A stretch of 64,000 bases of DNA from Rhizobiales bacterium Ga0077545 (GTDB lineage Bacteria > Pseudomonadota > Alphaproteobacteria > Rhizobiales > Methylopilaceae). Positions 42,216 through 51,759 of the stretch are shown here, one piece after another. A program made the translations under genes and the position numbers. The number at the start of each line of letters is the position of its first letter. Positions within the stretch are counted from its first letter, which is position 1. The notes under the pieces were generated by a model. That model was not told the origin of the DNA. It was given only the letters and a program-made list of their open reading frames with translations, and ran no database searches. The stretch is taken from NCBI GenBank assembly GCA_001464335.1, contig LNEV01000015.1, positions 110,989 to 174,988 of the forward strand. Direction: 5' to 3'.

Positions 42216-42908
42216 TCAGAGCGTGTCGCCGCGCAGCTTCCCGGCGAGCGTGCCGACCTCGTCCTTCAGACCGTCGAGATTGGGGTGGAGCGCCAGCGCA
42301 CGGCGATAGGCATCGAGCGCGGAGCGGTCATTGCCGGTCTGCTGAAGAATGCGCCCGAGGCCGGCCCAGGCGCCGTAATGCCGGGGCTCGTGGCGCAACG
42401 TCTCGCGAATGGCCACCATCGCGCTCGCATAATCGCCGCGCAGGAAATGGAGCGTGGCGCGCTTGTTCCAGCCTTCGGCAAAATCGGGCTTCACCTCGAG
42501 CGCGGCGCTGAGCAGTTTCAGTGCGCCCTGCTGGTCTTCGCTGGCGACGAGATCGACCGCGCGCACGGTGAGAAGATCGGCCGTGTCGCTGCCCGAATGA
42601 CTCCAGATTTCGTCGATGGAGGCTTCGAAGCGCTTGGCATCCTCGGCGCTTTTGGCGGCGGCAAGGCGGTCGAACAGGCGGTCGAGGCGGATGCGGCGGT
42701 CGAGCGCGGAGGCATCGGACGCGAGCGGCAGCTCATCCAGAGATTCGCCGCCGGCTGCCGTGCCGGGCTCGGTCAGCCCGGAACCGGGCAGATCGGATTT
42801 GAGATCGGGTTCGGAAAGATCGACCTGCGCAAGCGCGGCCGGCCCAAGCAGCGGAACCGCGAGAACTGCGCTGAGAAAGAGGCCGGAAAGATACGCGCGC
42901 GCTTTCAT
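42216..42908 (-). CDS. Exported TPR-repeat protein
   Basis: A 230-residue protein with a signal peptide (AYLSGLFLSAVLAVPLLGPA) and at least three C-terminal tetratricopeptide repeats: GWNKRATLHFLRGDYASAMV, HYGAWAGLGRILQQTGNDRS and ALDAYRRALALHPNLDGLKD. A mid-region of about 70 residues is Asp/Ser-rich. The family is common next to rpmJ in alphaproteobacteria. The ATG at 42908 begins the signal peptide; one at 42929 is also in frame. Its partner is unknown. Confidence 0.8.
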   Translation of the reverse strand: MKARAYLSGLFLSAVLAVPLLGPAALAQVDLSEPDLKSDLPGSGLTEPGTAAGGESLDELPLASDASALDRRIRLDRLFDRLAAAKSAEDAKRFEASIDEIWSHSGSDTADLLTVRAVDLVASEDQQGALKLLSAALEVKPDFAEGWNKRATLHFLRGDYASAMVAIRETLRHEPRHYGAWAGLGRILQQTGNDRSALDAYRRALALHPNLDGLKDEVGTLAGKLRGDTL

Positions 42909-42964
42909 GCACTCCAAGCTGGAGCGCATCGGCTGTCCCGTCAATGGGGCAAAGTGCGGAAGTC

Positions 42965-43090
42965 TCAGCCCTGGCGGGCTTTGAAGCGCTTCTGCGTCTT
43001 GTTGATGATGTAGACGCGGCCCTTGCGGCGGACGATACGGTTGTCCCGATGGCGGCCGCGCAGCGACTTGAGGGAATTGCGGATTTTCAT
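42965..43090 (-). CDS. rpmJ: 50S ribosomal protein L36
   Basis: The 41-residue product matches bacterial L36: [20 protein letters not shown], then [20 protein letters not shown]. The C-x-x-C zinc pair of the zinc form is absent. The start at 43090 is fixed by homology, although the frame remains open to 43243. The gene stands alone between the TPR gene and the SPFH gene, with transcription away from the latter. Confidence 0.94.
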   Translation of the reverse strand: MKIRNSLKSLRGRHRDNRIVRRKGRVYIINKTQKRFKARQG

Positions 43091-43292
43091 CGGTCGTCTG
43101 CCTGCAAAACTGGTTTCGCCGCCGCCTGATGACGGTTCTTCTCCAACAGGGAAGAGCGGCTGTTCGGGCGGTGTGTTAGAGGACGCAGGGCGAAAAATCA
43201 ACCCGCAAATCCACAGGCGCGGTCGCGCTTTTGAACGTCGCACCGCTCTGCTACGACTTTACGTTCAACCCGCCACCCTTTTTGGGGGATTC

Positions 43293-44270
43293 ATGTTCGG
43301 ATTCGACATTTTCGTCATCGCCGTCGTCGGCATCGTCATTCTTGTGATCTTCGCGGGCGTGAAGACGGTGCCGCAGGGCCACAATTACACGGTGGAGCGT
43401 TTCCAGCGTTATTCGCGCACCCTGACGCCCGGCCTTGGCCTCATCGTCCCGTTCATCGACCGCATCGGGCGCCGGGTGAACATGATGGAGCAGGTGCTCG
43501 ACATTCCGAGCCAGGAAGTCATCACCCGCGACAACGCGACCGTGCAGGTCGACGGCGTGAATTTCTATCAGGTCGTAGACGCCCCGCAGGCGAGCTACCA
43601 GGTCGACGATCTGCGCTCGGCCATCCTCAATCTGACCATGACGAACATCCGCTCGGTCATCGGCTCGCTGGATCTCGACCACGTGCTCTCCCAGCGCGAC
43701 GAGATCAACGACCGGCTGCTGCGCGTCGTCGATGCCGCCGCCTCGCCCTGGGGCGTCAAGGTGACCCGCATCGAGATCAAGGACATCCGCCCGCCGCAGG
43801 ATCTGGTCGCCGCGATGGGCCGCCAGATGAAGGCCGAGCGTGAAAAGCGCGCGGCCATTCTCGAATCGGAGGGCGAGCGCCAGTCCGAGATCCTGCGCGC
43901 CGAGGGCAAGAAGCAGGCGCAGATTCTGGAAGCCGAAGGCCGCCGCGAGGCCGCCTTCCGCGACGCCGAAGGCCGCGAGCGTCTCGCCGAGGCCGAAGCC
44001 AAGGCCACCGATGTGGTGTCGGAAGCCATCACGCGCGGCGATCTGTCGGCGCTCAATTATTTCATCGCCGACAAATATGTCGGCGCTCTGGAAAAGCTCG
44101 CCAGCTCCCCGAACCAGAAAACGCTGATACTGCCGATCGAGGTCACCTCGGTCATCGGCTCGCTCGCGGGAATTGCCGAAATCGCCAAATCGGCGCTCGG
44201 CCCCGACAGCAAGCCGACACCGCCCACCGCCAGCCCGCCCGCGCGCACCCGCACGGTCCCGCCGGTATGA
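43293..44270 (+). CDS. SPFH/Band 7 protein (QmcA-like)
   Basis: A 325-residue membrane-anchored protein of the SPFH family. One N-terminal helix (FDIFVIAVVGIVILVIFAGV) precedes VPQGHNYTVERFQRYSRTLT, the family opening, and GLIVPFIDRIGRRVNMMEQV. The long charged helix (MKAEREKRAAILESEGERQS...) is typical of QmcA and stomatin-like proteins, and the tail is Pro/Thr-rich. Such proteins form membrane platforms for proteases and other partners. Its stop overlaps the NfeD gene by 4 bases, the usual paired arrangement. Confidence 0.92.
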   Translation: MFGFDIFVIAVVGIVILVIFAGVKTVPQGHNYTVERFQRYSRTLTPGLGLIVPFIDRIGRRVNMMEQVLDIPSQEVITRDNATVQVDGVNFYQVVDAPQASYQVDDLRSAILNLTMTNIRSVIGSLDLDHVLSQRDEINDRLLRVVDAAASPWGVKVTRIEIKDIRPPQDLVAAMGRQMKAEREKRAAILESEGERQSEILRAEGKKQAQILEAEGRREAAFRDAEGRERLAEAEAKATDVVSEAITRGDLSALNYFIADKYVGALEKLASSPNQKTLILPIEVTSVIGSLAGIAEIAKSALGPDSKPTPPTASPPARTRTVPPV

Positions 44271-44719
44271 TCGCCTCGCTCATTGAGAGCCTCGGTCCCT
44301 GGAACTGGATCGTTCTGGGCCTCGTATTGCTCGGCATCGAGGTTCTCGTGCCGGGCACGTTCATGCTGTGGCTCGGGCTCGCGGCCATCGCAACGGGCCT
44401 TCTCGCCTTCACGGTCGCGATGGGCTGGCAGATGCAGGCGCTCTCTTTTGCCGTCCTGTCGGTCCTTGCGGTTCTGGTCTGGTGGTTCGCGTTCCGCCAG
44501 TCGCGCCGCACGGGCGACGAGCAGGCCATGCCGCTCACCCGTACCGACATCTATATCGGGCGCACTTACGTTCTCGATCAGCCGATCGAGAACGGACTAG
44601 GGCGTCTGCACATCGACGACACGAGCTGGCGCATCGCCGGCCCCGATCTGGCCGCAGGCACGAAAGTGCGCGTGGAGAGCGCCGAGGGCACGCTGCTGCG
44701 GGTGGCTCCGCTCGCTTAG
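44267..44719 (+). CDS. NfeD-family membrane protein
   Basis: The 150-residue protein has three predicted membrane helices (WNWIVLGLVLLGIEVLVPGT, MLWLGLAAIATGLLAFTVAM and LSFAVLSVLAVLVWWFAF) followed by an OB-fold domain (IENGLGRLHIDDTSWRIAGP ...). This is the short NfeD form without the protease domain. It is translationally coupled to the SPFH protein. The pair probably assists membrane-protein quality control. Confidence 0.9.
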   Translation: MIASLIESLGPWNWIVLGLVLLGIEVLVPGTFMLWLGLAAIATGLLAFTVAMGWQMQALSFAVLSVLAVLVWWFAFRQSRRTGDEQAMPLTRTDIYIGRTYVLDQPIENGLGRLHIDDTSWRIAGPDLAAGTKVRVESAEGTLLRVAPLA

Positions 44720-45543
44720 GGCTCGACGCCGACCGGCACCGGCGGCGCTTCGTGAAGAAGCGTGATCTTGATGCGGCGGTTCGACGGCAGATAGGGATTG
44801 TCGGGATAGAGCGGCTGGGTTTCCGCGCGTCCCGTCACCGCCGCGATGCGGTCGAGCGGCAAGCCGCCTTCGACAAGAACGCGGCGCACCGCATTGGCGC
44901 GATCGGCCGACAATTCCCACGGGCCGTAATCGCGGCGCGACTGCGCGCGGCTTGCGGCGGTGTGCCCGGCGATCGACACGCGCTGCGGCAGGCGCTGGAG
45001 AAGCGTCGCGAGGCCGCTGAGCGCCGAGCGCACGCGCTGGTACAGCTCGCTTGAGCCTTCCGGGAACATCGAGCGCCCGTCCTGATCGGTGATCTGGATC
45101 GCAAGACCCTCCTCGGTCTCCTCGACCACGATGCGCTGCGAAATTTCAGCAAGCTCGGGCATGTCCTGCAGCGCCTGGCGGATGCTCGTCGCCGCCTGGG
45201 CGAATTCGTTGTCGCGTCCGTTGCGCAGCGGCCCGTTTTCGAGCTGCATGATGAGGCCGGGGTTCTGCGACGATTCCATCGGATTGGTCATCGAGACACT
45301 CTTGGGATAAGAGCGCACCGGCACCCCGTTGATCTCGATCACGCCGCCGTTCACTTCGTTCTTTGTCTGGACGCCGAAGGCCTCGCGCATCGAGCCCAGC
45401 GCCTGCTGCATCTTCTCCTGGTTCATCGTGGAGAAGGCGGCGATCATGACGAAGAACGCCATCAGGAGCGCCATCAGGTCGGCGAAGGTCACATACCAGC
45501 CGTGACCGCCGCCATGCGCTTCGCTTTTTCTCTTGCGGGCCAT
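44716..45543 (-). CDS. MotB-like protein with OmpA domain, second of this type
   Basis: The 275-residue protein has one N-terminal helix (YVTFADLMALLMAFFVMIAA) with Asp22 as the stator aspartate, a linker, and an OmpA-like C-terminus (VSIAGHTAASRAQSRRDYGP, NRRIKITLLHEAPP). It is a clear paralogue of the protein at 1.5-2.3 kb: both have TFADLM, a QAGVIE or GGVIEI strand and LYPDNPYLPSNRRI. The gene follows the MotA-like gene after 3 bases. Its stop overlaps the NfeD stop by 4 bases, converging. Confidence 0.87.
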   Translation of the reverse strand: MARKRKSEAHGGGHGWYVTFADLMALLMAFFVMIAAFSTMNQEKMQQALGSMREAFGVQTKNEVNGGVIEINGVPVRSYPKSVSMTNPMESSQNPGLIMQLENGPLRNGRDNEFAQAATSIRQALQDMPELAEISQRIVVEETEEGLAIQITDQDGRSMFPEGSSELYQRVRSALSGLATLLQRLPQRVSIAGHTAASRAQSRRDYGPWELSADRANAVRRVLVEGGLPLDRIAAVTGRAETQPLYPDNPYLPSNRRIKITLLHEAPPVPVGVEP

Positions 45544-45546
45544 GGA

Positions 45547-46323
45547 TCAGGCCGCCTCGGCCAGATCGCCTTCGCGGTCGCGGTGCTTTTCGGGCAGATA
45601 GGCCTGAAGCATTTCGCGCACCAGCGCGGGGCTCTTGGCGTCGCGGATCTGCAGAATGCCGTCGATGATGAGCGTCTGGTTGAGGTCTTCCTCGGCGAAT
45701 TTCAGATGCAGCTTGTCTGCAATGGGCATGCCGATGAAGTTCTGGACGATGGCGCCGTACAAGGTCGCGCAGAGTGCGATCGCCATGTACGGACCGAGCG
45801 TCGAAGGGTCGGCCATGTTCGCGAACATCTGCACCATGCCGATCAGCGTGCCGACCATGCCGAAGGCGGGCGCGCAATCGGCGATGGAGCGGAAGATCTT
45901 CTCCCCTTCGCTGAGGCGCATCAGCAGAAGGTCGCGCTCGCGCTCGAGGCTGTCGCGGATGAATTCGGCATCATAGCCGTCGGCGACATAGCGCACGCCC
46001 TTGGCGAGAAACCCGTCGGAAACCTTGGCGTTCTCGAGCGACAGCGGGCCGCTCTTGCGCACGAGTTCGGCGAGCCCGCCGATCTCGTCGATCAGCTGGC
46101 GGGTCGAAACCTTGCGCATGGAGAAGGTGTATTTGATGCCGACCGGAAAGCCGTGGAGCACCGCATGCAGCGGAAAACGGATCATGGTCGCGGCCAGCGC
46201 GCCGCCGAACACGCAGACGGCGGCGTGGAAATCCAGTAGAACGCTCGCGTCGCCGCCCGATGTGGCGAGCCAGCCGACAATGCCGGCGGCCAGCAGGAAC
46301 CCGAAGATCGACGCAAAATCCAT
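45547..46323 (-). CDS. MotA/TolQ/ExbB-type channel protein, second of this type
   Basis: The 258-residue MotA-like partner has two N-terminal helices (IFGFLLAAGIVGWLATSGGD and AVCVFGGALAATMIRFPLHA), a loop, and the pore pair that begins APAFGMVGTLIGMVQMFANM. It is about half identical by eye to the MotA-like protein at 2.3-3.1 kb, with the same FLAKGVRYVADGYDAEFIRD core. The ATG at 46323 is used; a TTG nine bases before it is less likely. With its MotB-like partner it probably forms an ion-driven stator. Confidence 0.88.
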   Translation of the reverse strand: MDFASIFGFLLAAGIVGWLATSGGDASVLLDFHAAVCVFGGALAATMIRFPLHAVLHGFPVGIKYTFSMRKVSTRQLIDEIGGLAELVRKSGPLSLENAKVSDGFLAKGVRYVADGYDAEFIRDSLERERDLLLMRLSEGEKIFRSIADCAPAFGMVGTLIGMVQMFANMADPSTLGPYMAIALCATLYGAIVQNFIGMPIADKLHLKFAEEDLNQTLIIDGILQIRDAKSPALVREMLQAYLPEKHRDREGDLAEAA

Positions 46324-46415
46324 GGCACCCAACTCGCGGGAAAAACGCCCCGAACGACGGATGCTAGGAACTTTTCTCTAATTCCGCGTTAAGCGGCGGT
46401 TTTTGCGCCGATTCC

Positions 46416-47423
46416 TCAGGCAACGCCCGCGCGCAGCACGTCGTGCAGGTGCAGGATGCCGACCGGGCGGCCGTCCTCGACGACGAACAGCGCCATGATC
46501 TTCCCGGAATTCATGATTTCGAGCGCGCTGGACGCGATCACGTCCGGCCGGATGCTGCGAGGGCTGGCGGTCATCACGTCCTCGATGCGGGCGGTCAGGA
46601 GGCCGGGGTTCATGTGGCGGCGCAGATCGCCGTCGGTGACGATGCCGATCAGGCGGCGCGTCTCGTCCACGACACCGACGCAGCCGAAGCTTTTCGCGCT
46701 CATCGCAACAATGGCCTCACCCATATCGGTGCCGACGGAAACAAGCGGGATTTCCTCGCCCTTGTGCATCAGATCGCGCACATGCATCAGCCCCGCCCCG
46801 AGCTTGCCGCCCGGATGGAAGACGCGAAAATCCGACGCCGAAAAGCCGCGCGCTTCCAGCAGCGCGATCGCCAGCGCATCGCCGAGCACGAGCTGCATGG
46901 TCGTCGAGGTCGTCGGCGCGAGGCCGTGCGGGCAGGCTTCCGAGGTTTTCGGCAGCACCAGCGCGAGGGAGGAATTGCGCCCGAGCGCGCTTTTCTCGTC
47001 GGATGTCAGCGCGATAAGCGGCACTTTGTGGCGCTGGCAATGATGGATGACATCGCGCAGTTCGAGCGTTTCGCCCGACCAGGACAGCGCGATGACGACA
47101 TCGCGGCCCGTCACCATGCCGAGATCCCCGTGGCTGGCCTCGGCGGCGTGGACGAAATTCGCGGGCGTTCCGGTCGACGCCAGGGTCGCGGCGAGCTTGC
47201 GCCCGACATGGCCGCTTTTGCCCATTCCGGTCACGATGACCCGCCCGTCGGCCGCCGAGATCAGCTCCACCGCCTCGCAGAAGCGGCGCCCGAGTTCGCC
47301 CTCGAGCGCGGCCGCGAGAACGGCCAGCCCTTCGGTTTCGGTGGCAAAGGTGCGGCGGGCGGAGGAAAGCGCGGAGGCCGGCTCCTGCCCCTCGTCCCCG
47401 GCGATGCGGATCGGCGTGCCCAA
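46416..47423 (-). CDS. kdsD: Arabinose-5-phosphate isomerase, KdsD/KpsF family
   Basis: The 335-residue enzyme isomerises ribulose-5-phosphate and arabinose-5-phosphate, the first committed step to Kdo of lipopolysaccharide. A SIS domain (VTGMGKSGHVGRKLAATLAS, LSWSGETLELRDVI, PHGLAPTTSTTMQLVLGDAL) is followed by two CBS repeats (ARIEDVMTASPRSIRPDVIA, IMALFVVEDGRPVGILHLHD). A TTG start at 47423 fits the motif spacing. The genes for the later Kdo steps are not adjacent. Its neighbour upstream in the other direction is an outer-membrane barrel. Confidence 0.93.
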   Translation of the reverse strand: MGTPIRIAGDEGQEPASALSSARRTFATETEGLAVLAAALEGELGRRFCEAVELISAADGRVIVTGMGKSGHVGRKLAATLASTGTPANFVHAAEASHGDLGMVTGRDVVIALSWSGETLELRDVIHHCQRHKVPLIALTSDEKSALGRNSSLALVLPKTSEACPHGLAPTTSTTMQLVLGDALAIALLEARGFSASDFRVFHPGGKLGAGLMHVRDLMHKGEEIPLVSVGTDMGEAIVAMSAKSFGCVGVVDETRRLIGIVTDGDLRRHMNPGLLTARIEDVMTASPRSIRPDVIASSALEIMNSGKIMALFVVEDGRPVGILHLHDVLRAGVA

Positions 47424-47547
47424 ACTCTGTTCCCCGATGGCGTCAGAGCACAGGATGTAGCCGCCTCCCTGCAGCGCAGCAAGCGATCCGAATTTCCTGC
47501 GCGATCAGAACGGCTTGTTAACCACACCCGTTCGATCTTCCTTAACC

Positions 47548-49053
47548 ATGAAGAGGTCGCCTGCGAGTCCGGTTCTCGCCCGCGGCGGAAGGGACATGCC
47601 TTCCGCGCGGCGGCTGGCGCACGCCCTCGTTCTGGCGGCCCCCCTTGCCTGTGTCTCGGCGCCCGCTCTGTCGCAGGGCCTGCGCGGCTCGCTCGACACG
47701 CTTCCCGGCGCAAGCCCCGATATGTCGCCCTATGCGCTCGGCTCGGCGCCCGAAACGCGGTTCGATCCGTGGGCCGAGGCCGGGCTGCCCTCCCCCGATG
47801 CGTCGATCACCTCGGGGGAAGACACGGCTGAAGGCGGCACGGGCGAAGGCGGCACGGGCGACGCCCAGCCCGCCGGCCCCGCGCCTCTCGCCACGCCTGC
47901 GCCCGGCCGCCGTCCCTCGCGGCCCTCGCGCCGCACGCCCGAGGAAGATCCGTTCGCCGCGCCCGGCATTCGCGCGGGCTCGTTCATCCTCAAGCCCGCG
48001 CTCGAACTGCGCGGCGGTTATGAGAGCAATCCGAATTCGTATGCCAATCCCGAGGGCTCCGCGGTCGGCAGCGCCAAGGGCGAACTGACGGTCGAATCCG
48101 ACTGGACGCGCCATTTCTTCCGCGGCCGCATCGAAAGCACCTACGAAGCCTACGACGCATTTCCCGAACTCGACGGGCCGAGCTATGCGGCCGAGGCCGC
48201 GCTGCGCCTCGATGTGCGGCGCGATCTGCGCGTGGATATGGCGTTCCGCTCCTCGCTCGACCGCGATTTCAGCGGCGATCCGGAATTTGTCGGCCGCACC
48301 ACGAACAGCGAAAACCTGCGCACGGGCGGCACCGGCGGCTTCGTCTGGAAGCCGAACCGTCTCTCCGTCGGCTTCACCGGAGAAGTCGACCGCCGCACCT
48401 TCGGCGACGAGGATTTGGCGGACAGCGATTATGTCGGCACCGATCTGCGTCTTCGCACCGGCTACGAGCTTCAGCCGGGCCTTGAGCCCTTCGTCGAGAT
48501 CGCGGGCCTTCGGCGTCAATACGACGAGCCGGTCAACGATCTCGGCTTCCGGCACGATTCGCAGGGCGCGCGCGTCTATGCCGGTCTGCGCCTCGAACCC
48601 GATCCGATCTGGACCGTGGAAGCGAAAGTCGGCTACGGCCATCAAGAAGTGGAAGACCCGTTCTTCGACGATCTCGACGGCGTGGTCGGCAAGGCGCAGG
48701 TGATCTGGAACCCGAGCGCGCTGACCGAGCTTCGCCTCAGCGCCGAGCGCGAATTCGAGGCCTCGACCGCCGAGAACGATCCGATGGCCGCCCGCTGGCG
48801 CGCGGGCGTCGGTTTCACCCACGAATTCCGCCGCTGGCTGATCCTGACGGGTGATTTCTCCTACGAGGAAAGCAAATACGAAAACACGGGGGAAAAGACC
48901 GGTCAGTACAACGCCGCGCTCGGGCTCGAATACAAGATCAACCGCACCTTCTCGGCGCTCGGCAATCTGACGTGGGAAAAGGTCGATTACTCGCCGAGCG
49001 GGCAAGGCTTCGACAACACGAAGATCGAAATCGGCCTGCGCGCCCAGCGTTAG
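47548..49053 (+). CDS. Outer-membrane beta-barrel protein with Pro-rich N-terminus
   Basis: The 501-residue protein has a signal peptide (LAHALVLAAPLACVSAPALS), a disordered Pro/Gly/Thr stretch of about 100 residues and a barrel of amphipathic strands such as FILKPALELRGGYESNPN, FRGRIESTYEAYD and GLRLEPDPIWTVEAKVGYGH. The C-terminal strand ends in LRAQR rather than an aromatic residue. This is the BBP2-type outer-membrane family found near polysaccharide genes in Hyphomicrobiales, and kdsD and galU flank it. A channel or export role is inferred. The start could be 47596 instead. Confidence 0.8.
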   Translation: MKRSPASPVLARGGRDMPSARRLAHALVLAAPLACVSAPALSQGLRGSLDTLPGASPDMSPYALGSAPETRFDPWAEAGLPSPDASITSGEDTAEGGTGEGGTGDAQPAGPAPLATPAPGRRPSRPSRRTPEEDPFAAPGIRAGSFILKPALELRGGYESNPNSYANPEGSAVGSAKGELTVESDWTRHFFRGRIESTYEAYDAFPELDGPSYAAEAALRLDVRRDLRVDMAFRSSLDRDFSGDPEFVGRTTNSENLRTGGTGGFVWKPNRLSVGFTGEVDRRTFGDEDLADSDYVGTDLRLRTGYELQPGLEPFVEIAGLRRQYDEPVNDLGFRHDSQGARVYAGLRLEPDPIWTVEAKVGYGHQEVEDPFFDDLDGVVGKAQVIWNPSALTELRLSAEREFEASTAENDPMAARWRAGVGFTHEFRRWLILTGDFSYEESKYENTGEKTGQYNAALGLEYKINRTFSALGNLTWEKVDYSPSGQGFDNTKIEIGLRAQR

Positions 49054-49071
49054 CCCTCGGCGCGCAAAGCC

Positions 49072-49551
49072 TCAGCCGCGCCGTGCGGCCTCGATTTTCG
49101 CCACGTCGATTTTCGTCATCGTCATCATGGCTTCAAACGCGCGCTTGGCTTCTTCGCCCCCGGCAGCCATCGCCTTCGTCAGAACGCGCGGCGTGATCTG
49201 CCACGACACGCCCCATTTGTCCTTGCACCAGCCGCACGCGCTCTCCCGGCCGCCATTGCCGACAATGGCGTTCCAGTAGCGGTCCGTCTCGTCCTGATCC
49301 TCGGTCGCGATCTGGAACGAGAAGGCCTCATTGTGCGTGAAGGCGGGACCGCCATTGAGGCCAAGACAGGGAATTCCGGCGACTGTGAAATCCACCGTCA
49401 GCACATCGCCCGCTTTGCCGGACGGATAGTCTGCGGGGGCGCGGTGAACCGCGCTCACCGCACTGTCGGGAAACGTCTCGGCGTAGAAACGGGCGGCAGC
49501 CTCGGCATCCTTGTCGTACCAGAGGCAGATCGTGTTTTTGGCGCTTGCCAT
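49072..49551 (-). CDS. VOC-superfamily protein (PhnB/3-demethylubiquinone-like)
   Basis: A 159-residue protein with the vicinal-oxygen-chelate fold: ICLWYDKDAEAAARFYAETF, then GIPCLGLNGGPAFTHNEAFS, FQIATEDQDETDRYWNAIVG and CGWCKDKWGVSWQITPRVL. The pattern FPDSAVSAVHR is that of the 3-dmu-9_3-mt family. The usual metal ligand pair is not fully evident, so it may bind a small molecule without catalysis. Function unknown. It lies between the outer-membrane barrel and galU. Confidence 0.85.
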   Translation of the reverse strand: MASAKNTICLWYDKDAEAAARFYAETFPDSAVSAVHRAPADYPSGKAGDVLTVDFTVAGIPCLGLNGGPAFTHNEAFSFQIATEDQDETDRYWNAIVGNGGRESACGWCKDKWGVSWQITPRVLTKAMAAGGEEAKRAFEAMMTMTKIDVAKIEAARRG

Positions 49552-49590
49552 TGCATGATCCTTTCGGGGTCGAGCACTGCCTCCGGCGTT

Positions 49591-50457
49591 TCAGCCGTTG
49601 GCGCGCGCAATCTCCGCCAGAAGCTCCGGCGCAAGGTCCGGACGTTCGAGGCCGTACACGATGTTGGCGGTCAAAAAGCCGATCTTGGAACCGCAATCGA
49701 AAATGCGGCCCTGGAATTCGTAGCCGAAAAATTCCTGGCTCTTGGCGAGCGTCAACATGGAATCGGTGAGCTGGATCTCGCCGCCCGCACCGGCCTGCTG
49801 TTCGGACAGCAGATCGAAGATTTCCGGCTGAAGGATGTAGCGGCCCGAGATCGAATAATTGGACGGCGCCTCCTCGGCCTTCGGCTTCTCGACCATGCTG
49901 GTCACCTTGAAGCCGTTGCCCTTGCGCTTGCCGACGCCGACAATGCCGTACTGATGGACCTGCTCCTTCGGCACTTCGTTGACCGCGACCACATTTCCGC
50001 CGGTCTCGTTGTAGACGTCCATCATGCCCGCAAGGCAGCTCGGTCCGTGATGCAGCATGTCCGGAAGCAGCAGCGCGAACGGCTCATTGCCGACGATGTC
50101 GCGTGCGCACCAGACGGCATGGCCGAGGCCGAGCGGTTCCTGCTGGCGCGTAAAGCTCGAATGGCCGGCACTGGGCAGATCCTTCTGAAGCTCCTTGAGC
50201 TCCTTTGTCTTGCCGCGGCGCTCGAGCGTTGCCTCAAGCTCGAACTGCTTGTCGAAATGGTCCTCGATCACGCCCTTGTTGCGGCCGGTGACGAAAATAA
50301 AATGCTCGATGCCCGCGGCCCGCGCTTCGTCGACGACATGCTGGATGACGGGGCGGTCCACCACCGTCAGCATTTCTTTCGGCATGGCCTTGGTCGCGGG
50401 AAGAAACCGCGTGCCGAGGCCGGCCACGGGAAAGATCGCCTTACGGATGCGCTTCAT
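49591..50457 (-). CDS. galU: UTP-glucose-1-phosphate uridylyltransferase
   Basis: The 288-residue enzyme makes UDP-glucose. Its nucleotide-binding N-terminus [20 protein letters not shown] and [20 protein letters not shown] are diagnostic. Others are [40 protein letters not shown] and [20 protein letters not shown]. Length and spacing are standard. It is divergent from galE 177 bases away, which converts its product to UDP-galactose, so together they supply sugar nucleotides for envelope glycans. Confidence 0.96.
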   Translation of the reverse strand: MKRIRKAIFPVAGLGTRFLPATKAMPKEMLTVVDRPVIQHVVDEARAAGIEHFIFVTGRNKGVIEDHFDKQFELEATLERRGKTKELKELQKDLPSAGHSSFTRQQEPLGLGHAVWCARDIVGNEPFALLLPDMLHHGPSCLAGMMDVYNETGGNVVAVNEVPKEQVHQYGIVGVGKRKGNGFKVTSMVEKPKAEEAPSNYSISGRYILQPEIFDLLSEQQAGAGGEIQLTDSMLTLAKSQEFFGYEFQGRIFDCGSKIGFLTANIVYGLERPDLAPELLAEIARANG

Positions 50458-50634
50458 GTGTGATTGAACTCTTCAGTTGTGGATCGGAGGGCATGCACAT
50501 GGGGGCGGCCATTGACCGCGCGTTCACTATGACAATGCATTATGGCGGCATCTAGTGCCAAAAAAACGTCGCGGTAATTGTCCTCGTGTCTTGGTAAAGA
50601 CGGGCTGCGGGCTGTCCTGCGGCGGGAGACGGAT

Positions 50635-51642
50635 ATGAGCGTTCTGGTTACGGGCGGCGCCGGTTACATCGGCAGCCACATGGTCCTCGAACTGCTGGAT
50701 CAGGGCGAAAAGCCCGTCGTGCTGGACGATCTGTCGACCGGTTTCCGCTGGGCCGTTCCCGCCGAAGTCCCCTTCGTCGAGGGCGATGCCTCCGACGGTC
50801 CTCTCGTCGAGCGTGTCCTGCGCGAGCACAAGGTCGAGGCCATCATCCACTTCGCCGCGCGCATCGTGGTGCCGGATTCGGTGGCCGATCCGCTCGGCTA
50901 TTACCTCGCCAACACGATGAAGACGCGCAATCTGATGGAAGCCGCCGTCCGCGCGGGCGTGCCCCATTTCGTCTTCTCGTCCACCGCCGCCGTCTACGGC
51001 AATCCGGCCGTCAACCCGGTGCCCGAGGATGCCCAGCCCAATCCGATGTCGCCCTACGGCATGTCCAAGCTGATGAGCGAGATCATGCTGCGCGACACCG
51101 CGTTCGCGCACAATCTGCGCTATGTCGTGCTGCGCTATTTCAACGTCGCGGGCGCCGATCCCAAGGGCCGCACCGGCCAGTCGACGCCGAACGCCACCCA
51201 TCTCATCAAGGTCGCCTGTCAGGCGGCTCTCGGCCAGCGGCCCGGAATGGACGTCTTCGGCACCGATTACGAGACGCGCGACGGCACCTGCGTGCGCGAT
51301 TACATCCACGTCTCCGATCTCGTCGCCGCGCACATGCTGGCTTTGCGCCATCTGCGGTCGAGCCCGACGGGCGGAAACCTGACGCTCAATTGCGGCTATG
51401 GCGACGGCAAGTCCGTCCTCGAAGTGATCGAATCGGTGAAGCGCATGTCCGGTGTCGATTTCGACGTCCGCATGGTGCCGCGCCGTCCGGGCGATCCCGC
51501 CAAGATCGTCGCCGCCGCCGAGCGCATCCGCCAGGAACTCGGCTGGGTGCCCAACCACGACAATCTCGACGACATCGTCGGCCAGGCCCTCACCTGGGAG
51601 CAGCACCTGATCGGACGCAGCCGCGGCTCGAACGCGGCCTGA
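50635..51642 (+). CDS. galE: UDP-glucose 4-epimerase
   Basis: The 335-residue short-chain dehydrogenase/epimerase has the NAD loop VTGGAGYIGSHMVLELLDQG, the catalytic SSTAAVYGNP and YGMSK (Tyr and Lys), and RYFNVAGADPKGRTGQSTPN. The ATG at 50635 follows GGGAGACGG; the longer frame to 50578 is unlikely. It is divergent from galU and 118 bases upstream of the MltB-like gene. Confidence 0.95.
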   Translation: MSVLVTGGAGYIGSHMVLELLDQGEKPVVLDDLSTGFRWAVPAEVPFVEGDASDGPLVERVLREHKVEAIIHFAARIVVPDSVADPLGYYLANTMKTRNLMEAAVRAGVPHFVFSSTAAVYGNPAVNPVPEDAQPNPMSPYGMSKLMSEIMLRDTAFAHNLRYVVLRYFNVAGADPKGRTGQSTPNATHLIKVACQAALGQRPGMDVFGTDYETRDGTCVRDYIHVSDLVAAHMLALRHLRSSPTGGNLTLNCGYGDGKSVLEVIESVKRMSGVDFDVRMVPRRPGDPAKIVAAAERIRQELGWVPNHDNLDDIVGQALTWEQHLIGRSRGSNAA

Positions 51643-51759
51643 ACGGTCCGATCTCACGAAAAGTTTTCTCGGCGTTTACCTCTTCGAAACCATGACGGGG
51701 CCGTTCTGGGCCGGTAGTCTTAGTCCGGGGGCGCTCCCGGACGCTTGAGGAGCCGAGAC